Of a DNA stretch of 64,000 bases, positions 41,628 to 52,615 are shown piece after piece. Position 1 is the stretch's first letter. The number at the start of each line of letters is the position of its first letter. The notes below the pieces were generated by a model, which worked only from the letters and a program-made list of their open reading frames with translations, was not told the DNA's origin and made no database searches. Made by a program: the position numbers and the translations under genes. Source of the DNA: Krasilnikovia cinnamomea (GTDB lineage Bacteria > Actinomycetota > Actinomycetes > Mycobacteriales > Micromonosporaceae); the NCBI RefSeq assembly GCF_004217545.1, contig NZ_SHKY01000001.1, positions 5,270,001 to 5,334,000 of the forward strand, written 5' to 3'.

Positions 41628-42818
41628 GTGCGCACGGCCGTGGTGGTGGGCGCCGGGATGGCCGGGTTGGCCGCCGCCGGCGCGCTGGCCCGTACCGGCT
41701 GGCGGGTGACGCTGCTGGAACGCGGTGAGCGCATCGCCGCGCCACCGACCGCCCTGGTGCTGTGGGCCAACGGGCGGCGGGCGCTGGAGGCCATCGACCC
41801 CGGCGGCGGCTGGGCCGGTATCGCCGCCCCGCTGCCCGACGGCGGTGTGCGCCGCCCGGACGGCGGCTGGCTGGTGGCGCCCCGCAGCCGGCCCGGCGCC
41901 GGGCCCGCCCCCGCCGTGGTGCACCTGGAGGACCTGTACGACACGCTGGTCGCGGGCCTCGGCGACCGGGTGGAGATCCGTACCGGGGCGCGGGTGCACA
42001 CCGTGCGCGTCGGCCGTGGGCGCCGCCCGTCGGTCGCGGACGGCCCCACGGTGTTCGAGGCGGACCTGGTGGTCGCCGCGGACGGCATCGACAGCCCGGT
42101 ACGCCGCGCGCTGGCGCCGGAGTCCGTGGCGGTCGGCTCCGGTTTCGCGGCGTGGCAGGCGGTCGTCCCGGGCTACCGGATGCCCCGGCTGAGCGCGGAG
42201 CTGGCCGCCGGGGGCGAGACCCTGGGCGCGGGCTACCGGTTCGTCTCCATGCCGCTGGGCGAGCGGGCCGCCGGCCGGGGCGGCATGTACTGGGTCGCCA
42301 CCGCCGCGGGCGCGCCCCGGCCGGAGCCGCCCGCCACCCAGCTGTCGCTGCTGCGCCGCTGGTTCGCGCGCTGGCACGCCCCGATCCCGGAGCTGCTGGC
42401 GGCCACCCACCCCGAGGATCTGGTCCCGCAGGAGGTTCGTGAGCTGCGTCCGCTGCCCCGCGCGTACGGCTTCGGCGCCGGGCCCGGCGGGGTGGTGCTG
42501 GTCGGCGACGCGGGCCACGCGATGCCGCACCACCTGGGGCAGGGGGCCTGCCTGGCGTTCGAGGACGTGGCGACGCTCGCGGCGCTGGTGGGCGCGGCCC
42601 GGCCCGGTCCGGAGCTGCGCGCGGCGATCGACACGTACAGCCGGACCCGGCGGCCGCGCACGACGAGCGTGGTGCGTCAGATGCGGCGGATGTCGGCGGT
42701 GGTGCAGGCCCGGGGACGGCTGGCGCTGCGGGCCCGCGACGCCGCGCTCGGCGCGTTGCGCCCGCGCATGCTCGGCCATGCGGAGGGCCTGGCCGCGCAG
42801 TGGCAGCCCCCGGAGTAG
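41628..42818 (+). CDS. FAD-dependent monooxygenase (UbiH/PHBH type)
   Basis: 396 residues. N-terminal FAD-binding GAGMAGLAAAG (8-18) with the following LLERGE, a middle VVAADGIDSPVRRAL (DG motif), and GDAGHAMPHHLGQGACLAFEDV around Asp294 that binds the ribityl chain. Hydroxylates an aromatic or polyketide-like substrate; which one cannot be told. The GTG at 41628 has GGGAGG 7 nt upstream. Isolated between lgt and a convergent GNAT gene. Confidence 0.9.
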   Translation: MRTAVVVGAGMAGLAAAGALARTGWRVTLLERGERIAAPPTALVLWANGRRALEAIDPGGGWAGIAAPLPDGGVRRPDGGWLVAPRSRPGAGPAPAVVHLEDLYDTLVAGLGDRVEIRTGARVHTVRVGRGRRPSVADGPTVFEADLVVAADGIDSPVRRALAPESVAVGSGFAAWQAVVPGYRMPRLSAELAAGGETLGAGYRFVSMPLGERAAGRGGMYWVATAAGAPRPEPPATQLSLLRRWFARWHAPIPELLAATHPEDLVPQEVRELRPLPRAYGFGAGPGGVVLVGDAGHAMPHHLGQGACLAFEDVATLAALVGAARPGPELRAAIDTYSRTRRPRTTSVVRQMRRMSAVVQARGRLALRARDAALGALRPRMLGHAEGLAAQWQPPE

Positions 42819-42834
42819 CCCCGGCGGGGTCGCG

Positions 42835-42860
42835 GCCGGGGTGCGGATTCCGCCCCCGGC
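42835..42860. terminator. Hairpin between convergent monooxygenase and GNAT genes
   Basis: GCCGGGG (42835-42841) pairs with CCCCGGC (42854-42860); after a bulged T, GCGG pairs with CCGC around an ATT loop. Located in the 54-bp gap between the two stops. Confidence 0.6.
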
Positions 42861-42872
42861 GCTCCGGGCGGA

Positions 42873-43745
42873 TCACATGGGCGCGGGGGCGGGCTCCGCG
42901 ATACAGGCCGTGCCGATGCGGCGGAAGCCGATCTTGGAGTACAGGCGGGCGACGTCGTCGTCACCGGCGGACAGGAACACCAGGTCGGCGCCGGCCTGCA
43001 GGGCCTGCCGGGCGAGGCTCGCGGTGAGCTGGGACGCGTACCCCCGGCGGCGCACCGACGGCAGGGTGGCCACCCCGGCGACCTCGGCCACGTCGCCGAC
43101 CTGCTGCACCATCCCGCTGGCCACGATGCCGTCCGCATCCGACTCGACGACCGCGGTGGTGTGCCGCCCGGACAGTGCCCGCTGGCGGGACGCCTCGACC
43201 TCGGCCTGCTCCGGCCGGGGCGCGGCGTCGCGTTCGCGGGGGCCCGCCGTCGAGATGACCAGTTTCCCGTCGGCGTCGGGCGTGGGCATCGGCGTGGCGG
43301 GCGCGGCGAACCCGAGGTGGGCGACCGCCCGGCTGGCGGCAAGATCGTCGGCGTAGCCGGGGGCCGCCGGGTCGAGGACCCGGATCCGCGCGCCGGGCAG
43401 GGGCAGATCCGGCACCAGCGCCGCCCGCTGCAGTACCATCAGCGGCGCGAGCAGCACCTCCAGGCCGGCGGAACGGGCGACCGCGAGCAGGTCGGGGGTG
43501 GTTTCATGCACCCATTCGAAAGCCTCGGCGATCCCGAGGTCTCGTTGCCGCTGCCGCACCGCAGTAACATCGGCCGCAGATGGTGTCGGCGCCCCTATCC
43601 GGGGTCGGGCGTAGAAAGGCCAGCCCGCACCGTCGCGCACGAACAGCACAAGATTCCCGATGTCCTCCGCGACAGCGGCGTCGCGGGGCACAGCGTCGTA
43701 GAAGCGTTCGAGACGTGCGAACACGTCGGGGTTCGGAAGCGCCAC
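42873..43745 (-). CDS. GNAT-family acetyltransferase
   Basis: 290 residues. The C-terminal half is a GNAT domain: AEVAGVATLPSVRRRGYASQLTASLARQAL carries the acetyl-CoA pyrophosphate-binding R-x2-G-x-A motif, followed by ADLVFLSAGDDDVARLYSKIGFRRIG. The N-terminal half (1-130) resembles a degenerate second GNAT-like unit. Substrate unknown. GTG start at 43745. Divergent from gltB, 179 bp away. Confidence 0.9.
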   Translation of the reverse strand: MALPNPDVFARLERFYDAVPRDAAVAEDIGNLVLFVRDGAGWPFYARPRIGAPTPSAADVTAVRQRQRDLGIAEAFEWVHETTPDLLAVARSAGLEVLLAPLMVLQRAALVPDLPLPGARIRVLDPAAPGYADDLAASRAVAHLGFAAPATPMPTPDADGKLVISTAGPRERDAAPRPEQAEVEASRQRALSGRHTTAVVESDADGIVASGMVQQVGDVAEVAGVATLPSVRRRGYASQLTASLARQALQAGADLVFLSAGDDDVARLYSKIGFRRIGTACIAEPAPAPM

Positions 43746-43850
43746 CGCGCGAGACTACCCAATCGCGCGGCCGGCGGATCGTGCGGACGGCAGTGTGATC
43801 GATCCGCAGTGTGACGAATCTGCTCTGGCGGAGATCGGTAACCCTTAACG

Positions 43851-43856
43851 TAGACT
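43851..43856 (+). promoter_or_regulatory. Putative -10 box of gltBD
   Basis: TAGACT, identical to the hisD element, 68 bp upstream of the gltB start. The leader between would carry the GGAGG ribosome binding site. No clear -35. A GTAAC at 43838 is not enough for a GlnR box. Confidence 0.35.
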
Positions 43857-43924
43857 CTAGTGACTTTGCAGGGCCGACGTCGTCCCGACCTTGATACGAA
43901 ACACCAGTGACGACAGGAGGCCCG

Positions 43925-46900
43925 GTGGCTCTTCCGCACCCGCTGAACCTGCCCGCCGCGGAGCATCGCGCCCAGGGGCTGTACGACCCGGCGCACGAGC
44001 ACGACGCGTGCGGTGTGGCGTTCGTGGCAGACCTGCACGGCCGGCGCAGCAACGACGTCGTCGCGAAGGGCCTGTCGGCGCTGATCCGGCTGGATCACCG
44101 CGGCGCCCGCGGCGCCGAACACAACACGGGCGACGGCGCCGGCATCATGATCCAGGTTCCGGACACTTTCCTGCGCGCGGTCGTCGACTTCGAACTTCCT
44201 GCGGCCGGCAAGTACGCCACCGGCCTGGTTTTCCTGCCCAACGACCCGGCCGAGGCCGCCCGCGCGATCGCGGTGTTCGAGAAGTACGCCCTGGTCGAGG
44301 GCGGCGACATCCTCGGCTGGCGCGACGTGCCGGTGAACCCGTCCGGGCTGGGGGAGACCGCCGACGCGGCGCGTCCCGCGATCCGCCAGGTGTTCCTGGC
44401 CGCGCACCGGCTCACCAGCTCGAAGGACGGCGCGGCGGGCGACCCGCTGGACGGCATCGACCTGGACCGGGTCGCGTTCTGCATCCGCAAGCAGGCCGAA
44501 CGGGAGACCGCGCAGCGTGGCGTGGCCGCCTACTTCCCGTCACTGTCCTGTCGCACCATCACCTACAAGGGCATGCTCACCCCGGACCAGCTGCCCGAGT
44601 TCTTCCCCGACCTGTGCGACGAGCGGGTGGACAGCGCGATCGCGCTGGTGCACTCCCGCTTCTCCACCAACACGTTCCCGTCCTGGCCGCTGGCCCACCC
44701 GTACCGGTTCATCGCGCACAACGGTGAGATCAACACGATCCGCGGCAACCGCAACTGGATGGCCGCCCGCGAGGCGCTGCTGGCGTCGCCGAACGTGCCG
44801 GGCAACATCAAGCGGCTGTTCCCCATCTGCACGCCGGAGGCCTCCGACTCGGCGAACTTCGACGCCGTGCTGGAACTGCTGCACCTGGCCGGGCGGAGCC
44901 TGCCGCACGCCGTACTCATGATGATTCCCGAAGCGTGGGAGAACGACCCGGGCATGGACCCGGCCCGGCGGGCCTTCTACCGCTTCCACGCCAGCCTGAT
45001 GGAGCCGTGGGACGGCCCGGCCAGCGTCGCGTTCACCGACGGCACCCTGATCGGCGCGGTGCTCGACCGCAACGGGCTGCGCCCCGGCCGCTGGTGGCAC
45101 ACCAGCGACGGTCTGGTCGTGCTGGGCAGCGAGGCGGGCGTGCTCGACCTCGACCCGGCCACCGTCGTCGCGAAGGGACGCCTGCAGCCGGGCCGGATGT
45201 TCCTGGTGGACACCGCGGCGGGCCGCATCGTGCACGACGACGAGATCAAGAGCGAACTCGCCGCCGCCGAACCGTACGAGGACTGGCTGCATGCCGGTCT
45301 GATCGACATCGCGGACCTGCCGCCGCGCGAGCACATCATCTACACCCACGACTCGGTGATGCGCCGCCAGCAGGTGTTCGGCTACACCGAGGAGGAGCTG
45401 AAGATCCTCGTCGCGCCGATGGCCCGTACCGGCGCCGAGCCGCTCGGGTCGATGGGCACGGACACCCCGATCTCGCCGCTGTCCACCCGGCCGCGGCTGC
45501 TGTTCGACTACTTCCACCAGCTGTTCGCCCAGGTCACCAACCCGCCGCTGGACGCGATCCGCGAGGAGCTGGTGACCAGCCTGGGCACCACGATCGGCCC
45601 GGAGGGCAATCTGCTCGACCCGGGACCGGCGAGCTGCCGTCAGGTGGTGCTGCCGTACCCGATCATCGACAACGACGAGCTGGCCAAGCTGCTCTCCATC
45701 GACGAGGACGGCGACCTGCCCGGCTTCAAGGCCGTGCGGGTTTCGGGGCTGTACCCGCTGCGCGACGGCGGGGAGGGCATCAAGGCCCGGCTCACCCAGA
45801 TCTGCCGCCACGTCTCCGAGGCCATCGAGGACGGCGTACGCATCCTCGTGCTCTCCGACCGCGACTCCAACGCCGACCTGGCGCCGATCCCGTCGCTGCT
45901 GCTGACCGCCGCCGTGCACCAGCACCTGGTGCGCGAACAGACCCGTACGCAGGTCGCGCTGGTCGTCGAGAGCGGCGACTGCCGCGAGGTGCACCACGCG
46001 GCCGTGCTCATCGGGTACGGCGCCGCCGCGGTCAACCCGTATCTCGCGTTCGAGACGGTCGACGACCTCATCGCCACCGGCCCCCTCGCGGGGATGGACC
46101 CGTCCAAGGCGGTCCGCAACTACGTCAAGGCGCTCGGCAAGGGCGTTCTGAAGATCATGTCCAAGATGGGCATCTCGACGGTGACGTCGTACTGCGGTGC
46201 GCAGGTGTTCGAGGCCGTCGGTCTCGACGACGAGCTGCTGCAGCGCTACTTCGTCGGCACCTCCGGACGCATCGGCGGCGCGGGGCTCGCGGAGATCCAC
46301 GCCGAGGTCGCGGCGCGGCACGCCAAGGGCTACCCGGCGAACCCGGCCGAGCGGGCGCACCGCCGCCTCGAGGTCGGCGGCGAGTACCAGTGGCGCCGCG
46401 AGGGCGAGATCCACCTGTTCAACCCCGAGACGGTGTTCCTGCTGCAGCACGCCACCCGCAGCCGCCAGTACGACGTGTTCCGCCAGTACACGTCCAAGGT
46501 GGACGAGTTGTCCGCGTCGGCGGGCCACCTGCGCGGGCTGTTCCAGCTCAACCCCGACCGGCCGCCGGTGCCGCTGGAGGAGGTGGAGCCCGCCAGCGAG
46601 ATCGTGAAGCGGTTCTCCACCGGCGCGATGAGCTACGGCTCGATTTCCGCCGAGTCCCACGAGACGCTCGCGATCGCCATGAACCGCCTCGGCGCCAAGA
46701 GCAACACCGGTGAGGGCGGCGAGGACGTGGAGCGCCTCTACGACCCGGCCCGGCGTTCCGCGATCAAGCAGGTCGCCTCCGGCCGCTTCGGCGTCACCAC
46801 GGAGTACCTGGTCAACGCGGACGACATCCAGATCAAGATGGCGCAGGGCGCGAAGCCCGGCGAGGGCGGCCAGTTGCCCGGCAACAAGGTGTGGCCGTGG

Positions 46901-48500
46901 ATCGCGAAGACCCGGCACGCCACGCCGGGCGTCGGCCTGATCTCCCCGCCGCCGCACCACGACATCTACTCCATCGAGGACCTGGCGCAGCTCGTCCACG
47001 ACCTGAAGATGGTCAACCCGGCCTCGCGGGTGCACGTCAAGCTGGTCTCCGAGATCGGCGTCGGTACGGTCGCCGCTGGCGTCGCGAAACTCAAGGCCGA
47101 CGTCATCCTCATCTCCGGCCACGACGGCGGCACCGGCGCGTCCCCGCTGAACTCGCTCAAGCACGCGGGTTCGCCGTGGGAGCTGGGCCTGGCCGAGGCG
47201 CAGCAGACGCTGCTGCTGAACAAGCTGCGCGACCGGGTCACCGTCCAGGTCGACGGCCAGCTCAAGACCGGCCGCGACGTCGTCATCGCCGCCCTGCTGG
47301 GCGCCGAGGAGTTCGGCTTCGCGACCGCGCCGCTGATCGTGTCGGGCTGCATCATGATGCGGGTCTGCCACCTGGACACCTGCCCGGTCGGCATCGCCAC
47401 GCAGAACCCGGTGCTGCGCGAGCGCTACACCGGCAAGCCCGAGTTCGTGGAGAACTTCTTCCTGTTCCTCGCGGAGGAGGTCCGCGGCTACCTGGCCGAG
47501 CTGGGCTTCCGCAGCATCGACGAGGCGATCGGCCACGCCGAGGTGATCGACACCGCCCCGGCCGTCGACCACTGGAAGGCGCGCGGACTCGACCTGAGCC
47601 CGCTGCTGTACGTACCCGAACTGCCCGACGGCGCCGCCCGCCGCGGCGTCGTCGCCCAGGACCACGGCCTGGAGAAGGCCCTGGACAACGAGCTCATCGC
47701 GCTGGCCGCCCCGGCGCTGGCCGAGGGCACCCGGGTGCACGCCGAGCTGGACTGCCGCAACGAGCAGCGCAGCGTTGGCGCGATGCTCGGCGGCGAGGTC
47801 GCCCGCCGCTACGGCGGCAACGGCCTGCCCGACGACACGATCGCGTTCACCCTGCGCGGCACCGGCGGGCAGTCGTTCGGCGCGTTCCTGCCGCGCGGCG
47901 TGACGCTGCGGCTCATCGGCGACGTCAACGACTACGTCGGCAAGGGACTGTCCGGCGGCCGGATCATCGTGCGCCCGCACGAGCAGGCCCCGTTCGTCGC
48001 CGAGGACAACATCATCGCCGGCAACACCATCCTGTACGGCGCCACCGGCGGCGAGATCTTCCTGCGCGGCCGGGCCGGCGAACGGTTCGCGGTGCGCAAC
48101 TCCGGCGCCGCCGCGGTCGTCGAAGGCGTCGGCGACCACGCCTGCGAGTACATGACCGGCGGCACCGTGGTGGTGCTCGGCACCACCGGGCGCAACTTCG
48201 CCGCGGGCATGAGCGGCGGCACCGCGTTCGTGCTGGGCCTGAACCCGAACCAGGTGAACCCGGAACTGGTCGACCTGGCCCCGCTCACCGACGCCGAACA
48301 GCAGCAGGTGCACGGCCTGCTGGAGAAGCACCTCGCCGAGACCGGGTCGGCCGTGGCCGCCCGGCTGCTGGCGGACTGGCCCGCCGCGGTGGAGGAGTTC
48401 ACCGCCGTGGTCCCGCGCGACTACAAGCGCGTCATGGAACTGATCAGGACCGCCGAGGCCGCCGGTCGTGACGTCGACGAGGCGGTTATGGGGGGCATCA

Positions 48501-48508
<8 letters not shown>
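43925..48508 (+). CDS. gltB: Glutamate synthase (NADPH) large subunit
   Basis: 1,527 residues. Short propeptide then the N-terminal nucleophile Cys29 (HDACGVAFVADLHG) of the class II glutaminase domain (29-430), central domain, FMN-binding synthase domain (about 830-1200) with NTGEGGEDVERLYD and ISGHDGGTGASPL, the 3Fe-4S cysteines Cys1142/1148/1153 (SGCIMMRVCHLDTCPVG), and a C-terminal beta-helix with GxGxG-type repeats. Forms glutamate from 2-oxoglutarate and glutamine with GltD. GTG at 43925 has GGAGG 4 nt upstream; a GTG at 43907 would add 6 residues. Overlaps gltD by 8 nt. Confidence 0.97.
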
Positions 48509-49979
<1,471 letters not shown>

Positions 49980-49983
49980 CGGA

Positions 49984-50011
49984 AAGGGGCGCGGGACGGC
50001 CCGCGCCCCTT
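49984..50011. terminator. Hairpin terminator after gltD
   Basis: AAGGGGCGCGGG pairs perfectly with CCCGCGCCCCTT (12 bp) around an ACGG loop, beginning 4 bp after the gltD stop. Ends the gltBD transcript before pyk. Confidence 0.88.
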
Positions 50012-50189
50012 CACGCACCGCCCGTACCCCTAGAGGGGCCATCTGCGCACGGGCGCTGCGCGGCGCCCGATAAGCTTGGTCGGTTCGCGGTCGCTGACGC
50101 CCGCTCGACGCCGTACTCGCGCGTCGTTTGCCCTTCATCCCCTTCATGGGGATCGGCCAGCGGGCCGATCCGAAAGAGAGACTAGCCTG

Positions 50190-51635
50190 ATGGCTGTGAC
50201 ACGCCGCGCAAAGATCGTCTGCACCATGGGTCCCGCCACCGCCTCCCCGGAGCGCATCCGGGGGCTCGTCGAGGCCGGCATGGACGTGGCCCGGCTGAAC
50301 TTCAGCCACGGCAGCCACGAAGACCACCAGCACGTGTACAACCTCGTCCGGGAGGCAGCCCGCGAGACCGGCCGTGCGGTCGCCGTCCTCGCCGACCTGC
50401 AGGGGCCGAAGATCCGGCTCGGGAAGTTCGCCAACGGGCCGCACGAGTGGCGCACCGGCGACGCCGTCACCATCACCAGCGACGACCTGCTCGGCACCCC
50501 CGACCGGGTCTCCTGCACGTACAAGAAGCTGCCGCAGGAGGTCAAGGTCGGCGACCGCCTGCTGATCGACGACGGCAAGGTCGCGGTCGAGGTCGCCGGC
50601 GTCGACGGCAACGACATCCGCTGCCTGGTCGTCGAGGGCGGCCCGGTCAGCAACAACAAGGGCGTCTCGCTGCCCAACGTCGCGGTCAGCGTGCCCGCGA
50701 TGAGCGAGAAGGACGAGGCCGACCTGCGGTTCGCGCTGAACATGGGCGTCGACCTGGTCGCCCTGTCGTTCGTCCGCTCACCCGACGACATCAAGCTCGT
50801 CCACCAGATCATGGCCGAGGAGGGGCGGCACCGGCCCGTACTCGCCAAGGTGGAGAAGCCCGAGGCGGTCACCCACCTCGAGCAGATCGTGATGGCGTTC
50901 GACGGCGTCATGGTCGCCCGCGGCGACCTCGGCGTCGAACTGCCGCTCGAGCAGGTCCCGCTGGTGCAGAAGCGCGCCGTGCAGCTGTGCCGGGAGAACG
51001 CCAAGCCGGTCATCGTGGCCACCCAGATGCTCGACTCGATGATCGAGAACTCGCGCCCCACCCGCGCCGAGGCCTCCGACGTCGCCAACGCCGTACTCGA
51101 CGGCGCCGACGCGGTGATGCTCTCCGGCGAGACCAGCGTCGGCAAGTACCCGGTGCTCACCGTCAGCACCATGGCCCGGATCATCACCACCACCGAGAAC
51201 GGCGCATTCGACGTGCCGCGGCTGCAGCACGACCCGCGCACCCACGGCGGCGCCCTCACCGTCGCCGCCTCCCAGATCGCCCGCAACATCGGCGCGAAGG
51301 CGCTGGTCGCGTTCTCGCAGACCGGTGACACCGTGCGCCGGCTGTCCCGGCTGCACTGCCAGCTGCCGCTGCTGGCCTTCACCCCGGTGCCCGAGGTCCG
51401 CGACCAGCTCGCCCTCTCCTGGGGCGTCGAGACGTTCCTGACCGACTTCGTGCAGCACACCGACGACATGTTCCGCCAGGTCGACCGCGCGCTGCTCGGC
51501 CTGGGCCTGGCCAAGCCCGGCGACTACGTCGTCGTCGTGGCCGGCAGCCCGCCCAACGCGCCCGGCAGCACCAACACGCTGCGGGTGCACCAGCTCGGCT
51601 CGCTCGTCGACCCGGCCACGGTCAACGGCGCGTAA
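50190..51635 (+). CDS. pyk: Pyruvate kinase
   Basis: 481 residues. RRAKIVCTMGPATASPE and GMDVARLNFSHG at the N-terminus, LADLQGPKIRLG, the active-site loop MVARGDLGVELPLEQVP with the preceding VLAKVEKPEAV (catalytic Lys), MLDSMIENSRPTRAEASDVANAVLDGADAVMLSGET, and a C-terminal allosteric domain. Makes ATP and pyruvate from PEP. ATG at 50190 follows GAAAGAGAG; an open frame back to 50076 is the 5' leader. The stop overlaps tesB by 1 nt (TAATG). Confidence 0.97.
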   Translation: MAVTRRAKIVCTMGPATASPERIRGLVEAGMDVARLNFSHGSHEDHQHVYNLVREAARETGRAVAVLADLQGPKIRLGKFANGPHEWRTGDAVTITSDDLLGTPDRVSCTYKKLPQEVKVGDRLLIDDGKVAVEVAGVDGNDIRCLVVEGGPVSNNKGVSLPNVAVSVPAMSEKDEADLRFALNMGVDLVALSFVRSPDDIKLVHQIMAEEGRHRPVLAKVEKPEAVTHLEQIVMAFDGVMVARGDLGVELPLEQVPLVQKRAVQLCRENAKPVIVATQMLDSMIENSRPTRAEASDVANAVLDGADAVMLSGETSVGKYPVLTVSTMARIITTTENGAFDVPRLQHDPRTHGGALTVAASQIARNIGAKALVAFSQTGDTVRRLSRLHCQLPLLAFTPVPEVRDQLALSWGVETFLTDFVQHTDDMFRQVDRALLGLGLAKPGDYVVVVAGSPPNAPGSTNTLRVHQLGSLVDPATVNGA

Positions 51636-52510
51636 TGGGCGAGCCCCTGCGCGGACAGGCCGCGGTCGATCAGCTACTGGAAGTCCTCGACCTCAAGCAG
51701 ATCGACGCGGCCACCTTCCAGGGTGAGAGCCCCCAGGTGGGTGCCCAGCGGGTCTTCGGCGGCCAGGTGGCCGGTCAGGCGCTCGTCGCCGCCGGCCGCA
51801 CGGTCGACCCGGCCCGCCTCGTGCACTCCCTGCACGGGTATTTCGTCCGCGCGGGCGACCCCACCGTGCCCATCGACTTCCACGTCGAGAGCATTCGCGA
51901 CGGCCGGTCCTTCTCGGTCCGCCGCTGCACCGCCCAGCAGCACGGCCGGGCCATCTTCCTCATGTCGGCCTCGTTCCAGCTGACCGAGGAGGGCCTGGAC
52001 CACCACGGCCCGGCGCCCGAGGTGCCCGCGCCCGAGGACGTGCCGACCATGGCGGACTGGCTCGAGCGCTACCCTGACCGCGCCGCCGCCTTCGCCGCCT
52101 CCCCGCAGGCGGTCGACGTGCGCTACATCAACTCGCCCGGCTGGGTGCAACCCGGCGACCGGGACCCGGCCGTGCACCAGCGGGTGTGGATGCGCATCGA
52201 CGGCCGGTTGCCCGACGACCCGCTCATCCACGCCTGCGCCCTCACGTACGCCTCCGATCTGTCGCTGCTGGACTCCGTACTGTCCATCCACGGCGAGGTG
52301 TGGGGGCCGGGCGGGGTCATCGGCGCCAGCCTCGACCACGCGCTGTGGATGCACCGGCCGTTCCGGGCCGACGAATGGTTCCTTTACGACCAGACCAGCC
52401 CGTCGGCCGGGGGCGGCCGCGGGCTCGCCGTCGGTCGCATGTTCACCCGCGACGGCCGGCACATCGCCAGCGCCGTCCAGGAGGGTCTGCTGCGCCGCAT
52501 CGGCGGCTGA
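51635..52510 (+). CDS. tesB: Acyl-CoA thioesterase II
   Basis: 291 residues, double hot-dog fold. FQGESPQVGAQRVFGGQVAGQALVAAGRT and LVHSLHGYFVRAGDP in the first half; LDHALWMHRPFRADEWFLYDQTSPSAGGGRGL and FTRDGRHIASAVQEGLLR in the second carry the conserved Asp/Gln/Thr-type catalytic positions. Hydrolyses medium/long acyl-CoA. Coupled to pyk by TAATG; the pyk-tesB pair is conserved in actinobacteria such as Mycobacterium. Confidence 0.95.
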   Translation: MGEPLRGQAAVDQLLEVLDLKQIDAATFQGESPQVGAQRVFGGQVAGQALVAAGRTVDPARLVHSLHGYFVRAGDPTVPIDFHVESIRDGRSFSVRRCTAQQHGRAIFLMSASFQLTEEGLDHHGPAPEVPAPEDVPTMADWLERYPDRAAAFAASPQAVDVRYINSPGWVQPGDRDPAVHQRVWMRIDGRLPDDPLIHACALTYASDLSLLDSVLSIHGEVWGPGGVIGASLDHALWMHRPFRADEWFLYDQTSPSAGGGRGLAVGRMFTRDGRHIASAVQEGLLRRIGG

Positions 52511-52523
52511 CCGCCGGTGGCTT

Positions 52524-52585
52524 CCTCGCCGATCCGGGACCCCGGCCTGGCGACTGACCGTGTGTCGGGCCCCGGACCGGCGAGG
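52524..52585. terminator. Large hairpin between convergent tesB and membrane-protein genes
   Basis: Nineteen-base arms beginning CCTCGCC (52524) and ending CGAGG (52585) pair at 17 of 19 positions around a 24-nt loop. It lies entirely in the 105-bp gap between convergent stops. Confidence 0.65.
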
Positions 52586-52615
52586 TTCTGGGGAGGCAAG
52601 CTTTCGGTACGCGTC

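Noticed and set aside
43838..43862. GlnR box upstream of gltB
   Set aside because: Only one GTAAC half-site is recognisable; the expected n6-spaced GAAAC partner sites are absent.
50012..50189. Riboswitch or small gene in the pyk leader
   Set aside because: The frame open from 50076 has no RBS or family match, and no aptamer-like structure is recognisable by eye.
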